Source: Streptomyces rubiginosohelvolus
GTDB lineage: Bacteria; Actinomycetota; Actinomycetes; Streptomycetales; Streptomycetaceae
Reading direction: 5' to 3'
Assembly: GCF_014649875.1 (NCBI RefSeq)
Contig: NZ_BMTW01000017.1
Location: forward strand, 102,690-166,689
Length of the DNA: 64,000 nt
Under the pieces are notes generated by a model. The model saw only the letters and a program-made list of their open reading frames with translations, was not told where the DNA came from and ran no database searches. The position numbers and the translations under genes are program-made. This document shows, one piece after another, positions 1 to 8,732 of the stretch. The stretch's first letter is position 1. Every line of letters starts with the position of its first letter.

Positions 1-835
1 CGCGCGACGGGTCGACGTGGTGCAGCCCGAAGGAGCGCACGCCCGGGGTGTCGACCACCCAGCCCCGGTCGCCGGGCAGCGGCAGCGCGAGGGCCGAGGT
101 GGTGGTGTGCCGGCCCCGGCCGGTGACCGCGTTGACGATGCCGGTGGTCCGCCGCCGGTCCTCCGGCACCAGGGCGTTGACCAGCGTCGTCTTGCCGACC
201 CCGGAGTGGCCGACGAAGGCGGTGACCTTGCCCTCCAGCAGCTCGCGCACCCGCTCCGCCGCGTCGCCGTTCTCCAGCTCCTCGCGGCTGGTCACGACGT
301 ACGGGACGCCGAGCGGGGTGTACGCCTCCAGCAGCTTGTCCGGCGACGCCAGGTCGGACTTGGTCAGCACGAGGAGCGGGGTGAGCCCGCCGTCGTACGC
401 CGCCACCAGACAGCGGTCGATCATGCGCGGGCGGGGCTCCGGGTCGGCCAGCGCGGTGACGATCGCCAACTGGTCGGCGTTGGCGACGACCACGCGCTCG
501 TACGGGTCGTCGTCGTCGGCCGTGCGGCGCAGCACCGTACGGCGCGGGGCGATGCGCACGATCCGGGCCAGGGTGTCCTTCTCGCCCGAGAGGTCCCCGA
601 CGATGGAGACGGTGTCGCCCACCACGGCGGCCTTGCGGCCCAGCTCGCGGGCCTTCATCGCCACCACGGTCCGGCCCTCGACGAGGCAGGTGAGCCGGCC
701 CCGGTCGACGGTGAGCACCATGCCGTCCTCGGCGTCCTCGTGCTTGGGCCGGATGTGCGTACGCGGCCGGTTGCCCTTGCGGTTGGGGCGGACGCGGATG
801 TCGTCCTCGTCGGGGTTCTTCCCGTAGCGGCGCAT
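1..835 (-). CDS. rsgA: Ribosome small-subunit-dependent GTPase RsgA (partial)
   Basis: Circularly permuted GTPase that assists late 30S ribosomal subunit maturation in the cytoplasm. The ATG lies at 833-835 and the frame is open to the window edge, giving about 278 residues; the C-terminal zinc-binding domain is missing because the window ends. The order of GTPase motifs is the family signature: the G4-like TKSD comes first, then the G1 loop GHSGVGKT near residue 207, then the G3 DTPG. An OB-fold-like basic N-terminus precedes them. The gene follows aroA with a gap of only 5 bases, so the two are probably cotranscribed. Assignment is secure from motif order; only the truncation is artificial. 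Confidence 0.93.
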   Translation of the reverse strand, partial: MRRYGKNPDEDDIRVRPNRKGNRPRTHIRPKHEDAEDGMVLTVDRGRLTCLVEGRTVVAMKARELGRKAAVVGDTVSIVGDLSGEKDTLARIVRIAPRRTVLRRTADDDDPYERVVVANADQLAIVTALADPEPRPRMIDRCLVAAYDGGLTPLLVLTKSDLASPDKLLEAYTPLGVPYVVTSREELENGDAAERVRELLEGKVTAFVGHSGVGKTTLVNALVPEDRRRTTGIVNAVTGRGRHTTTSALALPLPGDRGWVVDTPGVRSFGLHHVDPSR

Positions 836-840
836 GACTT

Positions 841-2202
841 CTAGGCCCCGAGCATTCCGGTCCACATGTCCGGGAAGTCCGGCAGGGTCTTGGCGGTCGT
901 GCCCACGTTCTCGATCTCCACGCCCTTCACCGCCAGGCCGATGATCGCCCCGGCGGTGGCCATGCGGTGGTCGTCGTACGTGTGGAAGACGCCGCCGTGC
1001 AGCGGGCGCGGGCGGATGTGCAGTCCGTCGGCGGTCTCGGTGACATCGCCGCCCAGCTCGTTGATCTCCTTGGTCAGCGCGGCCAGCCGGTCCGTCTCGT
1101 GCAGCCGCAGGTGGGCCACCCCGCTCAGCGTGGAGGGGGAGTCGGCCAGGGCGGCGACCGCCGCGATGCCCGGCGTCAGCTCGCCGACCTCGCCGAGGTC
1201 CACGTCGATGCCGTGGATCCGGCCCGTACCGGTGAAGGTCAGCCCGCGCTCGGTCAGCTCGCAGGAGCCGCCCATCGCGGTGAAGATCTCGCGCAGCGCG
1301 TCGCCCGGCTGGGTGGTGCGCTCGGGCCAGTCCGGGATCGTGACCCGGCCGCCGGTCACCAGGGCCGCCGCCAGGAACGGCTGGGCGTTGGAGAGGTCCG
1401 GCTCGATCGTCAGGTCCCGGCCGAGCAGGGCGGAGGGGGAGACCCGCCAGACGTTGGGCTCACCGCCCGTCTCCGGCTCGTCCACCTGCGCGCCGACGGC
1501 CCGCAGCATGTCGACGGTCATCCGGATGTGCGGCATCGAGGGGAGCACGGCCCCGGTGTGCCGGACCTCCACACCCTGGTTGAACCGCGGCGCCGACAGC
1601 AGCAGCGCCGAGACGAACTGCGAGGACGACGACGCGTCGATCGAGACCGGGCCGCCCTCCAGCGCCCCGCCGCCGTGCACGGTCAGCGGCAGCGCGCTGC
1701 GCCCGTCGTCGTCGATCCGCGCGCCGAGAGCGCGCAGGCCCTCGATCACCCCGGTCAGCGGGCGCTCGTAGGAGCGGGGGTCGCCGTCGAAGCGGATCGG
1801 GCCGTCGGCGAGCGTGGCGACGGGCGGCAGGAAGCGCATGACCGTGCCCGCGTTGCCGACGTCGACCGTGGCCGGGCCGTGCAGCCCCGCCGGGATGACC
1901 CGCCATGCCTCGCCCGAGCTGTCCGGGGAGGCCGCGGCGGACGGGCTGCTCGCGGACGAGGAGGAGACGGTCTCCTCGATGCCGACGCCCATGGCGCGCA
2001 GCGCGTCGGCCATCAGCAGGGTGTCGCGGGAGCGCAGCGGGCGGCGCAGCCAGCCCGGCTCGGCGGCCAGCGATGCCAGCACGAGCGCGCGGTTGGTGAC
2101 CGATTTCGATCCGGGCACGGTGACGGTGGCGTCGACGGCCCCGCTCGCATGGGGGGCGGGCCAGAGGGCGGGCTGCACGGAACTCTCGGTCATGGCCAAC
2201 AC
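841..2202 (-). CDS. aroA: 3-phosphoshikimate 1-carboxyvinyltransferase (EPSP synthase)
   Basis: Sixth step of the shikimate pathway: transfers enolpyruvyl from phosphoenolpyruvate to shikimate 3-phosphate. The 453-residue length fits the family. Visible signatures are PGSKSVTNRALVLA near residue 30, GNAGTVMRF around residue 117, and a C-terminal block with HETDRLAAL and DDHRMA. A serine-rich insertion around residues 80-95 looks like a lineage-specific loop. The start shown is the first ATG; a second ATG three codons in is equally possible. It is followed 5 bases later by rsgA on the same strand, a common actinomycete arrangement. Confidence 0.96.
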   Translation of the reverse strand: MLAMTESSVQPALWPAPHASGAVDATVTVPGSKSVTNRALVLASLAAEPGWLRRPLRSRDTLLMADALRAMGVGIEETVSSSSASSPSAAASPDSSGEAWRVIPAGLHGPATVDVGNAGTVMRFLPPVATLADGPIRFDGDPRSYERPLTGVIEGLRALGARIDDDGRSALPLTVHGGGALEGGPVSIDASSSSQFVSALLLSAPRFNQGVEVRHTGAVLPSMPHIRMTVDMLRAVGAQVDEPETGGEPNVWRVSPSALLGRDLTIEPDLSNAQPFLAAALVTGGRVTIPDWPERTTQPGDALREIFTAMGGSCELTERGLTFTGTGRIHGIDVDLGEVGELTPGIAAVAALADSPSTLSGVAHLRLHETDRLAALTKEINELGGDVTETADGLHIRPRPLHGGVFHTYDDHRMATAGAIIGLAVKGVEIENVGTTAKTLPDFPDMWTGMLGA

Positions 2203-2296
2203 TTTAGTGGCTTTACGCCGACCTGGATCCTGGCCAAAAGGGCGGAAACCGTCCCGTAACCAGAGAGTGGTACGGACCGCGACGGCCGCCCCGTCC

Positions 2297-3010
2297 TCAC
2301 CAGCCCAGCAGCCACCTTCCGCCGCCGATCAGCGAGCACAGCGACACCGCGTGGAAGAGGAAGAGCCACAGCACCGCCGGGGCGTGCGTGAGCCGGGCCA
2401 GCTGGTCCGCGTCGGAGTCCGGGGCGCCGCCGTGCCGCCGCTTGGACTGGAGCTCGAACGGCGGCCGCACCCCGCCCAGCAGCAGGAACCACACCACCAC
2501 GTACGCGAACGCCGACTGCACGTCGGAGGAGGCCAGCCAGGACACCAGGAGGAACGTGGTGCCGGTCAGGATGACGGTGAGCGCCCCGTACACATTGCGG
2601 ATCATCACCAGCATCACCGCGAGCAGGGCCGTCGCCACCCACAGCAGGAGCGTGATCCTGCCGTTCGTCAGCAGCCAGGCGCCGCCCAGGCCCAGCAGGG
2701 ACGGGGCCGTGTAGCCCGCCGCCGCGGTGAGGATCATGCCGATCCCCGTCGGCTTGCCGCGGCTCACGGTCAGCCCGCTGGTGTCCGAGTGCAGCCGGAT
2801 GCCGGAGAGCTGCCGCCCGGTGAGCAGCGCCACCAGGCCGTGGCCGCCCTCGTGCGCGATGGTGATCGTGTTGCGGGCGAGGCGCCATATCGGGTTCGGT
2901 ACGACCGCGATGAGCGCGAGCGTGGCCGTCACCACCACCAGCCACTGCTCGGGAGCGGACTGGGTTCCGGTCACGCGATCCCACAGATCGCCCAATTCGG
3001 TGCTGTTCAT
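2297..3010 (-). CDS. M50-family-like membrane metallopeptidase
   Basis: 237-residue integral membrane protein with about six hydrophobic segments and a zinc-protease motif HEGGH (His53, Glu54, His57) inside the second segment. This resembles the compact M50B-type site-2 protease relatives common in actinomycetes. The family cleaves substrates within or near the membrane; no substrate can be inferred here. A long cytosolic loop with an RRHGG stretch precedes the last membrane segments. It is divergent from the SRAP gene, with a 53-base intergenic gap that must hold both promoters. Family assignment is good; function is unknown. Confidence 0.8.
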   Translation of the reverse strand: MNSTELGDLWDRVTGTQSAPEQWLVVVTATLALIAVVPNPIWRLARNTITIAHEGGHGLVALLTGRQLSGIRLHSDTSGLTVSRGKPTGIGMILTAAAGYTAPSLLGLGGAWLLTNGRITLLLWVATALLAVMLVMIRNVYGALTVILTGTTFLLVSWLASSDVQSAFAYVVVWFLLLGGVRPPFELQSKRRHGGAPDSDADQLARLTHAPAVLWLFLFHAVSLCSLIGGGRWLLGW

Positions 3011-3063
3011 CGGCCGGGCGACTCCTTGCGGTCAGGGCGGGCGGTCGTGGCAGTCTGGCACTT

Positions 3064-3879
3064 ATGTGCGGACGGTATGCAGCGAGTCGGAAGCCCGAGG
3101 ACCTGACCGGACTCTTCGGTGTCGAGAAGTGGGAGCCCACCGAGACCCTGGAGCCGGACTGGAACGTGGCGCCGACCAAAGAGGTCTACGCGGTTCTGGA
3201 GCGTCCTGTTAAAGACGCGGACGACCCGCGTCCGGTTCGCCAGCTGCGCGCCCTGAAATGGGGACTCGTCCCGTCCTGGTCCAAGACCCCCGAGGGGGCC
3301 GCCCGGATGATCAACGCCCGCGCGGAGACCGTGCACGAGAAGCCCTCCTTCCGCCGCGCCTTCGCCCAGCGCCGCTGCATCCTGCCCGCCGACGGCTACT
3401 ACGAGTGGGTCACCGGAGCCGAGGAGCGGCAGCTGGAGGAGAAGAAGGGCAAGAAGCGGCCCCGCAAACAGCCGTACTTCGTCACCCCCGCCGACGGATC
3501 CGTCTTCGCGATGGCCGGACTGTACGAGTTCTGGCGCGATGCGACCCTGCCCAAGGACCACGAGAACGCCTGGTGGGTGACGTGCTCGGTGATCACCACC
3601 GAGGCGGAGACCACGCCGCTGGCCGTCGCCCCCGCCGAAGGGCCGGGCGCGCTCGCCGACATCCACCCCCGGATGCCGCTCATGCTCACCCCGGACCGCT
3701 GGGACGTCTGGCTGGACCCCTCGCGCACCGGCGAGGACGAGCTGCGGGCCCTGCTGGAGCCGCCGCCCGGCGGGCTGATGCGCGCCTACCCGGTCGCCAC
3801 CGCCGTCAGCAACGTCCGCAACAACGGGCCCGAACTGCTGGAGGAGCTGGCCGCGCCGGAGGAATCCACGCTGTTCTGA
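3064..3879 (+). CDS. SRAP-domain (YedK/HMCES-like) abasic-site protein
   Basis: SOS-response-associated-peptidase family protein of 271 residues. The family crosslinks its N-terminal cysteine to abasic sites in single-stranded DNA. Diagnostic features are MCGRY at the very N-terminus (Cys2 becomes the new N-terminal residue after Met removal), the block NARAETV followed by PSFR, the DGYYEW motif, and IHPRMP with the conserved His. A lysine-rich insertion (residues about 125-137) separates the two halves. The start is fixed by the required Met-Cys. The alpha/beta hydrolase gene begins 25 bases downstream. Confidence 0.92.
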   Translation: MCGRYAASRKPEDLTGLFGVEKWEPTETLEPDWNVAPTKEVYAVLERPVKDADDPRPVRQLRALKWGLVPSWSKTPEGAARMINARAETVHEKPSFRRAFAQRRCILPADGYYEWVTGAEERQLEEKKGKKRPRKQPYFVTPADGSVFAMAGLYEFWRDATLPKDHENAWWVTCSVITTEAETTPLAVAPAEGPGALADIHPRMPLMLTPDRWDVWLDPSRTGEDELRALLEPPPGGLMRAYPVATAVSNVRNNGPELLEELAAPEESTLF

Positions 3880-3904
3880 GGCGCGCGCGGGGGAGGATGG
3901 CGCG

Positions 3905-4546
3905 GTGAGCCGTCAACCACGTACGCAGAACGTCACCACCGACGCCGGTGAAGCCCGGATCACCTGGGTTCCCGCCTCCGCGCCCCGCCGCGTGCTCGCC
4001 GTGAGCCACGGGGCGGGCGGCGGGATCGAGGCCCGTGATCTGAAGGCGCTGGCCGCCGCCCTGCCCGGACACGGCGTCACCGTCGCCCTGGTGGAGCAGC
4101 CCTGGCGGGTGGCCGGCAAGAAGGTGGCGCCCGCCCCGAAGACCCTGGACACCGGCTGGCGCGGACTGTGGCCGGCCCTCGCCGCCCCCGGGCTCCCCGT
4201 CATCGCCGGAGGCCGCAGCGCCGGGGCCCGCGTCGCCTGCCGGACCGCCACCGAACTGGGCGCGGCCGCCGTCCTCGCGCTCAGCTTCCCGCTGCACCCG
4301 CCGGGCAGGCCGGAGAAGTCCCGCGCCGACGAACTGCTCGGCACCGGAGTGCCCACCCTGGTCGTGCAGGGCGGCAACGACCCGTTCGGCAAGCCCGGCG
4401 AGTTCCCGCCCGGCTCGTACACGCTGGCCGAAGTGCCCCACGGCGACCACGGGTTCGCGGTGCCGAAGCGGTCCGGCCTCACCGAGGAACAGGCGGTGGG
4501 CATCCTCACCGAAGCCGTCACCGGGTGGCTCATGTCACTCGGATGA
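3905..4546 (+). CDS. Alpha/beta-hydrolase family protein (KANL3/Tex30-like)
   Basis: 213-residue cytoplasmic alpha/beta hydrolase fold protein with a GTG start. An oxyanion-type HGAGGG motif lies near residue 33, the nucleophile elbow GGRSAGAR has Ser at about residue 104, and a C-terminal GDHGFAVP carries the candidate catalytic His. An acidic residue in NDPFG lies between them. The size and motifs fit the small dienelactone-hydrolase-like or KANL3/Tex30 group, whose physiological substrates are unknown. It sits 25 bases after the SRAP gene, probably in one transcript, and directly upstream of the sigR promoter region. Confidence 0.8.
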   Translation: MSRQPRTQNVTTDAGEARITWVPASAPRRVLAVSHGAGGGIEARDLKALAAALPGHGVTVALVEQPWRVAGKKVAPAPKTLDTGWRGLWPALAAPGLPVIAGGRSAGARVACRTATELGAAAVLALSFPLHPPGRPEKSRADELLGTGVPTLVVQGGNDPFGKPGEFPPGSYTLAEVPHGDHGFAVPKRSGLTEEQAVGILTEAVTGWLMSLG

Positions 4547-4594
4547 CCCAGCGCCACCGGTCGGCACGGCCGTCGCACGCGTGCCACCGGCCCC

Positions 4595-4621
4595 GGGAAT
4601 GCTCCGCGCCGGGGCGCTGTT
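4595..4621 (+). promoter_or_regulatory. SigR-type autoregulatory promoter (sigRp2-like)
   Basis: GGGAAT at 4595-4600, then exactly 18 bases, then GTT at 4619-4621. This matches the established SigR consensus GGAAT-N18-GTT. It lies 263 bases upstream of the short-form sigR start and 51 bases upstream of an in-frame ATG, as expected for the thiol-inducible autoregulatory promoter described in S. coelicolor. Confidence 0.82.
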
Positions 4622-4671
4622 GTTCGGGACGTCGGTACAACAACGTCGTACGTGGAGAGGGAGTCCGTCGC

Positions 4672-4857
4672 ATGGGTTCGACCATCTGCCCCAGCCGCTC
4701 GAACGCCGCTGACCTGGAGTGGACCGTGCTGCCTGCGGCGAGGACCACCTCCGAGCGGCCCCTGGGCGGGGGTAATCGACAGGCCGCCACCAAGCAAGGT
4801 CGACTATTCTCCGAGGCGAGCGGGTCCGGTTTCGGCTCCGCCACATCGTTGGAGGAG
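4672..4857 (+). other. In-frame N-terminal extension encoding a SigR-prime-like isoform
   Basis: An ATG at 4672 is in frame with sigR and open throughout, adding 62 residues before the usual start. A purine-rich GGAGAGGGAG lies upstream of it. In S. coelicolor an unstable longer isoform made from the inducible promoter gives transient feedback. This position and size are compatible with the same arrangement, but translation from this ATG is inferred. Confidence 0.5.
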
Positions 4858-5514
4858 GTGGGTCCGGTCACTGGGACCGACACAGGGACCGACGACGGCC
4901 GCGCACCCGAGACGCCGGCCGAGCGCAACGCGCGCTTCGAGCGGGACGCGCTCGGCTTTCTCGACCAGATGTACTCGGCCGCGCTGCGCATGACGCGCAA
5001 CCCCGCCGATGCCGAGGACCTGGTCCAGGAGACCTACGCGAAGGCGTACGGCTCCTTCCACCAGTTCCGTGAGGGCACCAACCTCAAGGCGTGGATGTAC
5101 CGCATCCTCACCAACACCTTCATCAACTCGTACCGCAAGAAGCAGCGGGAACCCCAGCGCAGCGCCGCCGAGGAGATCGAGGACTGGCAGCTGGCCCGGG
5201 CCGAGTCGCACATGTCGACCGGTCTGCGCTCGGCGGAGTCCCAGGCCCTCGACCATCTCCCGGACTCCGACGTGAAGTCGGCGCTCCAGGCGATTCCCGA
5301 GGAGTTCCGCATCGCCGTGTATCTCGCCGATGTCGAGGGCTTTGCCTACAAGGAGATCGCGGACATCATGGGGACTCCCATCGGTACGGTGATGTCCCGG
5401 CTGCACCGCGGCCGTCGCCAGCTGCGCGGCATGCTGGAGGACTACGCCCGTGAGCGCGGGCTCGTCGCGGCCGGTGCCGGTGACTCGGACGATCGGAAGG
5501 GCTCGGCCTCATGA
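4858..5514 (+). CDS. sigR: ECF RNA polymerase sigma factor SigR
   Basis: Redox-controlled ECF sigma factor (218 residues from the GTG at 4858) that directs the thiol-oxidative stress regulon (thioredoxin, mycothiol, proteostasis genes). Region 2 is visible as FERDALGFLDQMYSAALRMT, then DAEDLVQETYAKA and LKAWMYRILTN; region 4 shows EGFAYKEIADIMGTPIGTVMSRLHRGR. A GGAGGAGG tract abuts the GTG, so the exact initiation site is not certain, and a longer isoform from 4672 is possible. The stop overlaps the rsrA start (ATGA), giving translational coupling between sigma factor and anti-sigma factor. A SigR-consensus promoter upstream indicates autoregulation. Confidence 0.95.
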   Translation: MGPVTGTDTGTDDGRAPETPAERNARFERDALGFLDQMYSAALRMTRNPADAEDLVQETYAKAYGSFHQFREGTNLKAWMYRILTNTFINSYRKKQREPQRSAAEEIEDWQLARAESHMSTGLRSAESQALDHLPDSDVKSALQAIPEEFRIAVYLADVEGFAYKEIADIMGTPIGTVMSRLHRGRRQLRGMLEDYARERGLVAAGAGDSDDRKGSAS

Positions 5515-5831
5515 GCTGCGGAGAGCCGCACGAGACGGATTGCTCGGAGGTCCTCGACCATCTCTACGAGTTTCTCGACCGGGAGATGCCCGAGGGCGAC
5601 TGCACCAAGTTCGAGACGCACTTCGAGGAGTGCTCCCCGTGCCTGGAGAAGTACGGCCTCGAACAGGCCGTGAAGAAGCTGGTGAAGCGCTGCTGCGGAC
5701 AGGACGACGTCCCGACCGACCTGCGCTCCAAGGTGATGGGCCGGATCGACCTGATCCGGGCCGGCGAGGCCGTGCCCGATCAGGACGTGACCGTGCAGGA
5801 CACGGACCGGTCGGCGACCGCCGCCGAATAG
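5511..5831 (+). CDS. rsrA: Zinc-binding redox anti-sigma factor RsrA
   Basis: 106-residue ZAS-family anti-sigma factor that sequesters SigR while reduced and zinc-bound, and releases it on disulphide formation. All residues known to matter in the S. coelicolor protein are at the same positions: Cys3, Cys11, Cys31, His37, Cys41, Cys44 and the vicinal Cys61-Cys62. The HxxxCxxC core is HFEECSPC. It overlaps sigR by four bases, so the pair is made stoichiometrically. Confidence 0.96.
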   Translation: MSCGEPHETDCSEVLDHLYEFLDREMPEGDCTKFETHFEECSPCLEKYGLEQAVKKLVKRCCGQDDVPTDLRSKVMGRIDLIRAGEAVPDQDVTVQDTDRSATAAE

Positions 5832-5929
5832 TCACCCGAATGTGCTAATCGGATCCGTAGCGGCTCGGTGAGCCGCGCAACTCACTAGCGTGGCGCGTCC
5901 ATCGACCATGCTGGGGGGCGACTGCGGGC

Positions 5930-7357
5930 GTGAGCGGCACACCGGCGGCGGCGCGTGCCTGCATCCTGGCCGCCGTCCTCTGCGCGATCTGGTGCACGCT
6001 TCCCGCGTACACCCCCGACGCCCCGGTCCCGTGGGGCACGGCTGTCCTGCTGGCCGCCCTCGGGCTCGGCTGCCAGGCGGCCGGCCGCCGCTCGCCGCCC
6101 GGGGGCCCCGGACCGGTCGCCGCCGGAGCGTTTCTCCCGGTCCTCCTCACCGCCGCCTTCCTGCTGCCGCCCGCGGCCGCCGCGCTGGTGGCGGCGAGCG
6201 GTTCCCTGGCCGGGCGGGTGGAACAGCCGCCGTACGCGGCCCGCCGGATCTGGCGGGCCGCGCAACTCGCCCTCACCTGTGCCGCCGCCTCCTGGGCGTA
6301 CGCGACCCTCGGCGGCCCCGGGACCCTCGGCGGCGGGGGAGCGGCCCCGGACTTCCCCCGCGCCCTGCTGCCCGCCTGTGCCGCGGCGCTCGCCTTCAGC
6401 CTGGTGCTGACCGCGCTCGACGGCCTCGTCCTCGCGGCGGCGGAACGCAGGCCCGTCCACCGCAGCGTGTACGCCCTCCTGCCGCTCGCCCTCGGTCCGC
6501 ATCTGGTGCACGCGCTCGCCGGGCTGATGACGGCCGTCCTGTGGCGGAGCCCGTACGGCCCGCTCTCCGCGCTCCTCGTGCTGCTCCCGATGTACCTCTC
6601 CCGCTGGGTGTTCGCGCAGTACCACCGCGAACAGGCCGCCCACCGCGCCACGATCCGCGCCCTGGTGCACGCCGTCGACATCAAGGACACCTACACCCGG
6701 GGCCACAGCGAACGCGTCGGCCGGGCCTCCGTTCTGATCGCCCGCGAACTCGGCATGGACGACCGCCGGGTGGAGGGGCTCCGGTTCGCCGGGATCCTGC
6801 ACGACATCGGCAAGCTCGGCGTCCCGACCCGGGTGCTGCGCAAGGACGGGCCGCTCACTCCCGAGGAGCGGCGGATCATGGAGCTGCACCCGGAGTACGG
6901 GCACGAGATCGTCCGGGGCATCGGCTTCCTGGACGAGGCCCGCGACGCGATCCTGCACCACCACGAACGGCTCGACGGCAGCGGCTATCCCTACGGGCTC
7001 AGCGGCTCGCGCATCCCCGAGTTCGCCCGGGTCGTGGCCGTCGCCGACGCCTTCGACGCGATGACCTCCACCCGCTCCTACCGCCGCGCCCGCCCGGTCC
7101 CCGCCGCGCTCGCGGAGCTGAAGCGGTGCGCGGGCAGCCAGTTCGACCCCCGGATGGTGGGGGCGCTGGACCGCGCCCTCGGCCGGCACGGCTGGAGCGA
7201 GGCCGACACCGCCGTCACGGCCGACGAACCGCGCGAGCCGTACGTATCGCGCGAGCCGTACGGTGCGGCGGCCGGGCTCCGCCAGGACGCGCCTTTGATC
7301 CCGCGCGCCCGGAGCGCCGCTCCGCTGTCCGGACCGTCCCGGGACCGCCGCCGGTGA
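5930..7357 (+). CDS. Membrane HD-GYP domain protein
   Basis: 475 residues. The N-terminal ~225 residues contain about six hydrophobic segments; the C-terminal half is an HD-GYP phosphohydrolase domain. Key motifs are intact: LHDIGKLG (HD near residue 290), HHERLDGSGYPYG (GYP near residue 352) and ADAFDAMTSTRSYR. Members of this family hydrolyse cyclic di-GMP, so this is a plausible membrane-tethered c-di-GMP phosphodiesterase. The tail after residue 435 is low complexity with repeated REPY. The stop overlaps the next HD gene (GTGA). The GTG start at 5930 is the first that includes the whole membrane domain. Confidence 0.85.
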   Translation: MSGTPAAARACILAAVLCAIWCTLPAYTPDAPVPWGTAVLLAALGLGCQAAGRRSPPGGPGPVAAGAFLPVLLTAAFLLPPAAAALVAASGSLAGRVEQPPYAARRIWRAAQLALTCAAASWAYATLGGPGTLGGGGAAPDFPRALLPACAAALAFSLVLTALDGLVLAAAERRPVHRSVYALLPLALGPHLVHALAGLMTAVLWRSPYGPLSALLVLLPMYLSRWVFAQYHREQAAHRATIRALVHAVDIKDTYTRGHSERVGRASVLIARELGMDDRRVEGLRFAGILHDIGKLGVPTRVLRKDGPLTPEERRIMELHPEYGHEIVRGIGFLDEARDAILHHHERLDGSGYPYGLSGSRIPEFARVVAVADAFDAMTSTRSYRRARPVPAALAELKRCAGSQFDPRMVGALDRALGRHGWSEADTAVTADEPREPYVSREPYGAAAGLRQDAPLIPRARSAAPLSGPSRDRRR

Positions 7358-8640
7358 GGGCCCCGTACGGGAGCGGCCCGCTCGCCCCGGCCGTCCTCGC
7401 GGTGCGCGGGGCCGCCCTGCTCCTCGCCCTCGTCGCGCTCGCCCACACATCGGTGCGGGGACTCGCCGAGCCGGGCCTCGCCCTGGTCTTCGGCCTCCTG
7501 GTCGCCGCCGGGGAACTGGTCCGCCGGGGCGCCGCCGCCGGGGAGCGGGAGCCCGCGCCGCTCGCCGCGGCCGGGGCCCTCGCGTACGCCCTGCTCGGGG
7601 ACAGCGCCGGGCGGCCGACCACGCACGGGTCGCTCCAGGTGATCGCGGTGGTGGTCGTCGCGCAGGCGCTCGCCGCCGTACCGCGCAGGGCGTGCGGCCG
7701 TCGCACGGACGCCGACCGGGCCGCCCGCCGGACCCTGACCGTGGGCTTCGCGGCGGTCTGCTTCCAGCCGCTGTACGCCTCCGGGCAGGCCGAGCGCTGG
7801 TTCGGCGACGGGCCGTGGTTCCCGCTGTTCCCGCTCACGGTCCTGGCGCTGACCGCCCTGTGCGACGCCGTGCCGGCCGCCCTCCTGGCGCGTTCGGCGG
7901 CCCTCGCCGGGGGCCCCGGGGCTCTGCCCCCGTACGGATCGCTCCTGGTCGACGAGGTGCGCGCGCTCGCCGGGACCGGAGTCGCGATCGGGGCGACCGG
8001 GGTCGTGACGGCGCTGGGCGTCGCGGTCGCCGGGCCGTGGGCGCCGGCGGTGCTGTGCGGGCCGCTGCTGCTCACCCAGGTCTCCGCCCGCCGGTACACC
8101 GCCGTCCGCACGACCTGCGGGCAGACGATGGCCTCGCTCGCCCGCGCCACCGAGATCGCCGGGTACACCCCGCCCGGCCACGCCCGCCGGGTCGCCGCGC
8201 TCGCCACCGCCGTGGGGCGGGAGCTGGGGCTGACCGGGCCCCGGCTGACCGTCCTCGAACACGCCGCCCTGATGCACGACATCGGTCAGCTCTCCCTCCT
8301 CGACCCGGTCGCCGACGGGGCGACCGCCCGGCTGCCCGCCGCCGAGCAGCGCCGGATCGCCCTGCTCGGCGGGGCCGTGGTCCGGCGTACCGGGGCCGGT
8401 CCGGAGGTCGCGGCGGTGGTGGAGCAGCAGGCCGATCCGTACCGGGAGCAGCCGCTCGCCGCCAGGATCGTCAGGACGGTCAATGCATACGACGACCTAT
8501 GCGGGGAAAGCGTCGGCGGGCCGCTCCGGGCGCTGGAGCAGCTCAGGCTCGGCACCGGGCACGACCACCAGCCACAGGTGGTCGAGGCGCTGGGACGCGT
8601 CCTCGCGCGGGGCGGTCTGACCCCGGCCGGAGCTGGGTAA
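7354..8640 (+). CDS. Membrane HD-domain protein with degenerate GYP motif
   Basis: 428 residues from the GTG at 7354, which overlaps the stop of the preceding HD-GYP gene. About eight hydrophobic segments fill residues 1-250, followed by an HD-like domain with LMHDIGQLS (His-Asp near residue 307) and NAYDDLCG. The HHE..GYP stretch of true HD-GYP proteins is replaced by VVEQQADPYREQ, so catalytic c-di-GMP hydrolysis is doubtful. It may be a regulatory or binding partner of the upstream enzyme. The frame is continuous with an upstream shadow frame, so only the overlap defines the start. Confidence 0.75.
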   Translation: MRAPYGSGPLAPAVLAVRGAALLLALVALAHTSVRGLAEPGLALVFGLLVAAGELVRRGAAAGEREPAPLAAAGALAYALLGDSAGRPTTHGSLQVIAVVVVAQALAAVPRRACGRRTDADRAARRTLTVGFAAVCFQPLYASGQAERWFGDGPWFPLFPLTVLALTALCDAVPAALLARSAALAGGPGALPPYGSLLVDEVRALAGTGVAIGATGVVTALGVAVAGPWAPAVLCGPLLLTQVSARRYTAVRTTCGQTMASLARATEIAGYTPPGHARRVAALATAVGRELGLTGPRLTVLEHAALMHDIGQLSLLDPVADGATARLPAAEQRRIALLGGAVVRRTGAGPEVAAVVEQQADPYREQPLAARIVRTVNAYDDLCGESVGGPLRALEQLRLGTGHDHQPQVVEALGRVLARGGLTPAGAG

Positions 8641-8732
8641 CCCATGGGTAATGAGCGGGCGTCCACCCGGGCATGGTTGGATGCGAAAGCAGAGCGGATG
8701 ACGAGGGTGTCCAGTCGGGACAGGCGGGAATC

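Noticed and set aside
4776..4810. Vegetative promoter for the short sigR transcript
   Set aside because: TCGACA and TATTCT or GACTAT are present, but spacings of 23 or 20 bases are too long to support a call.
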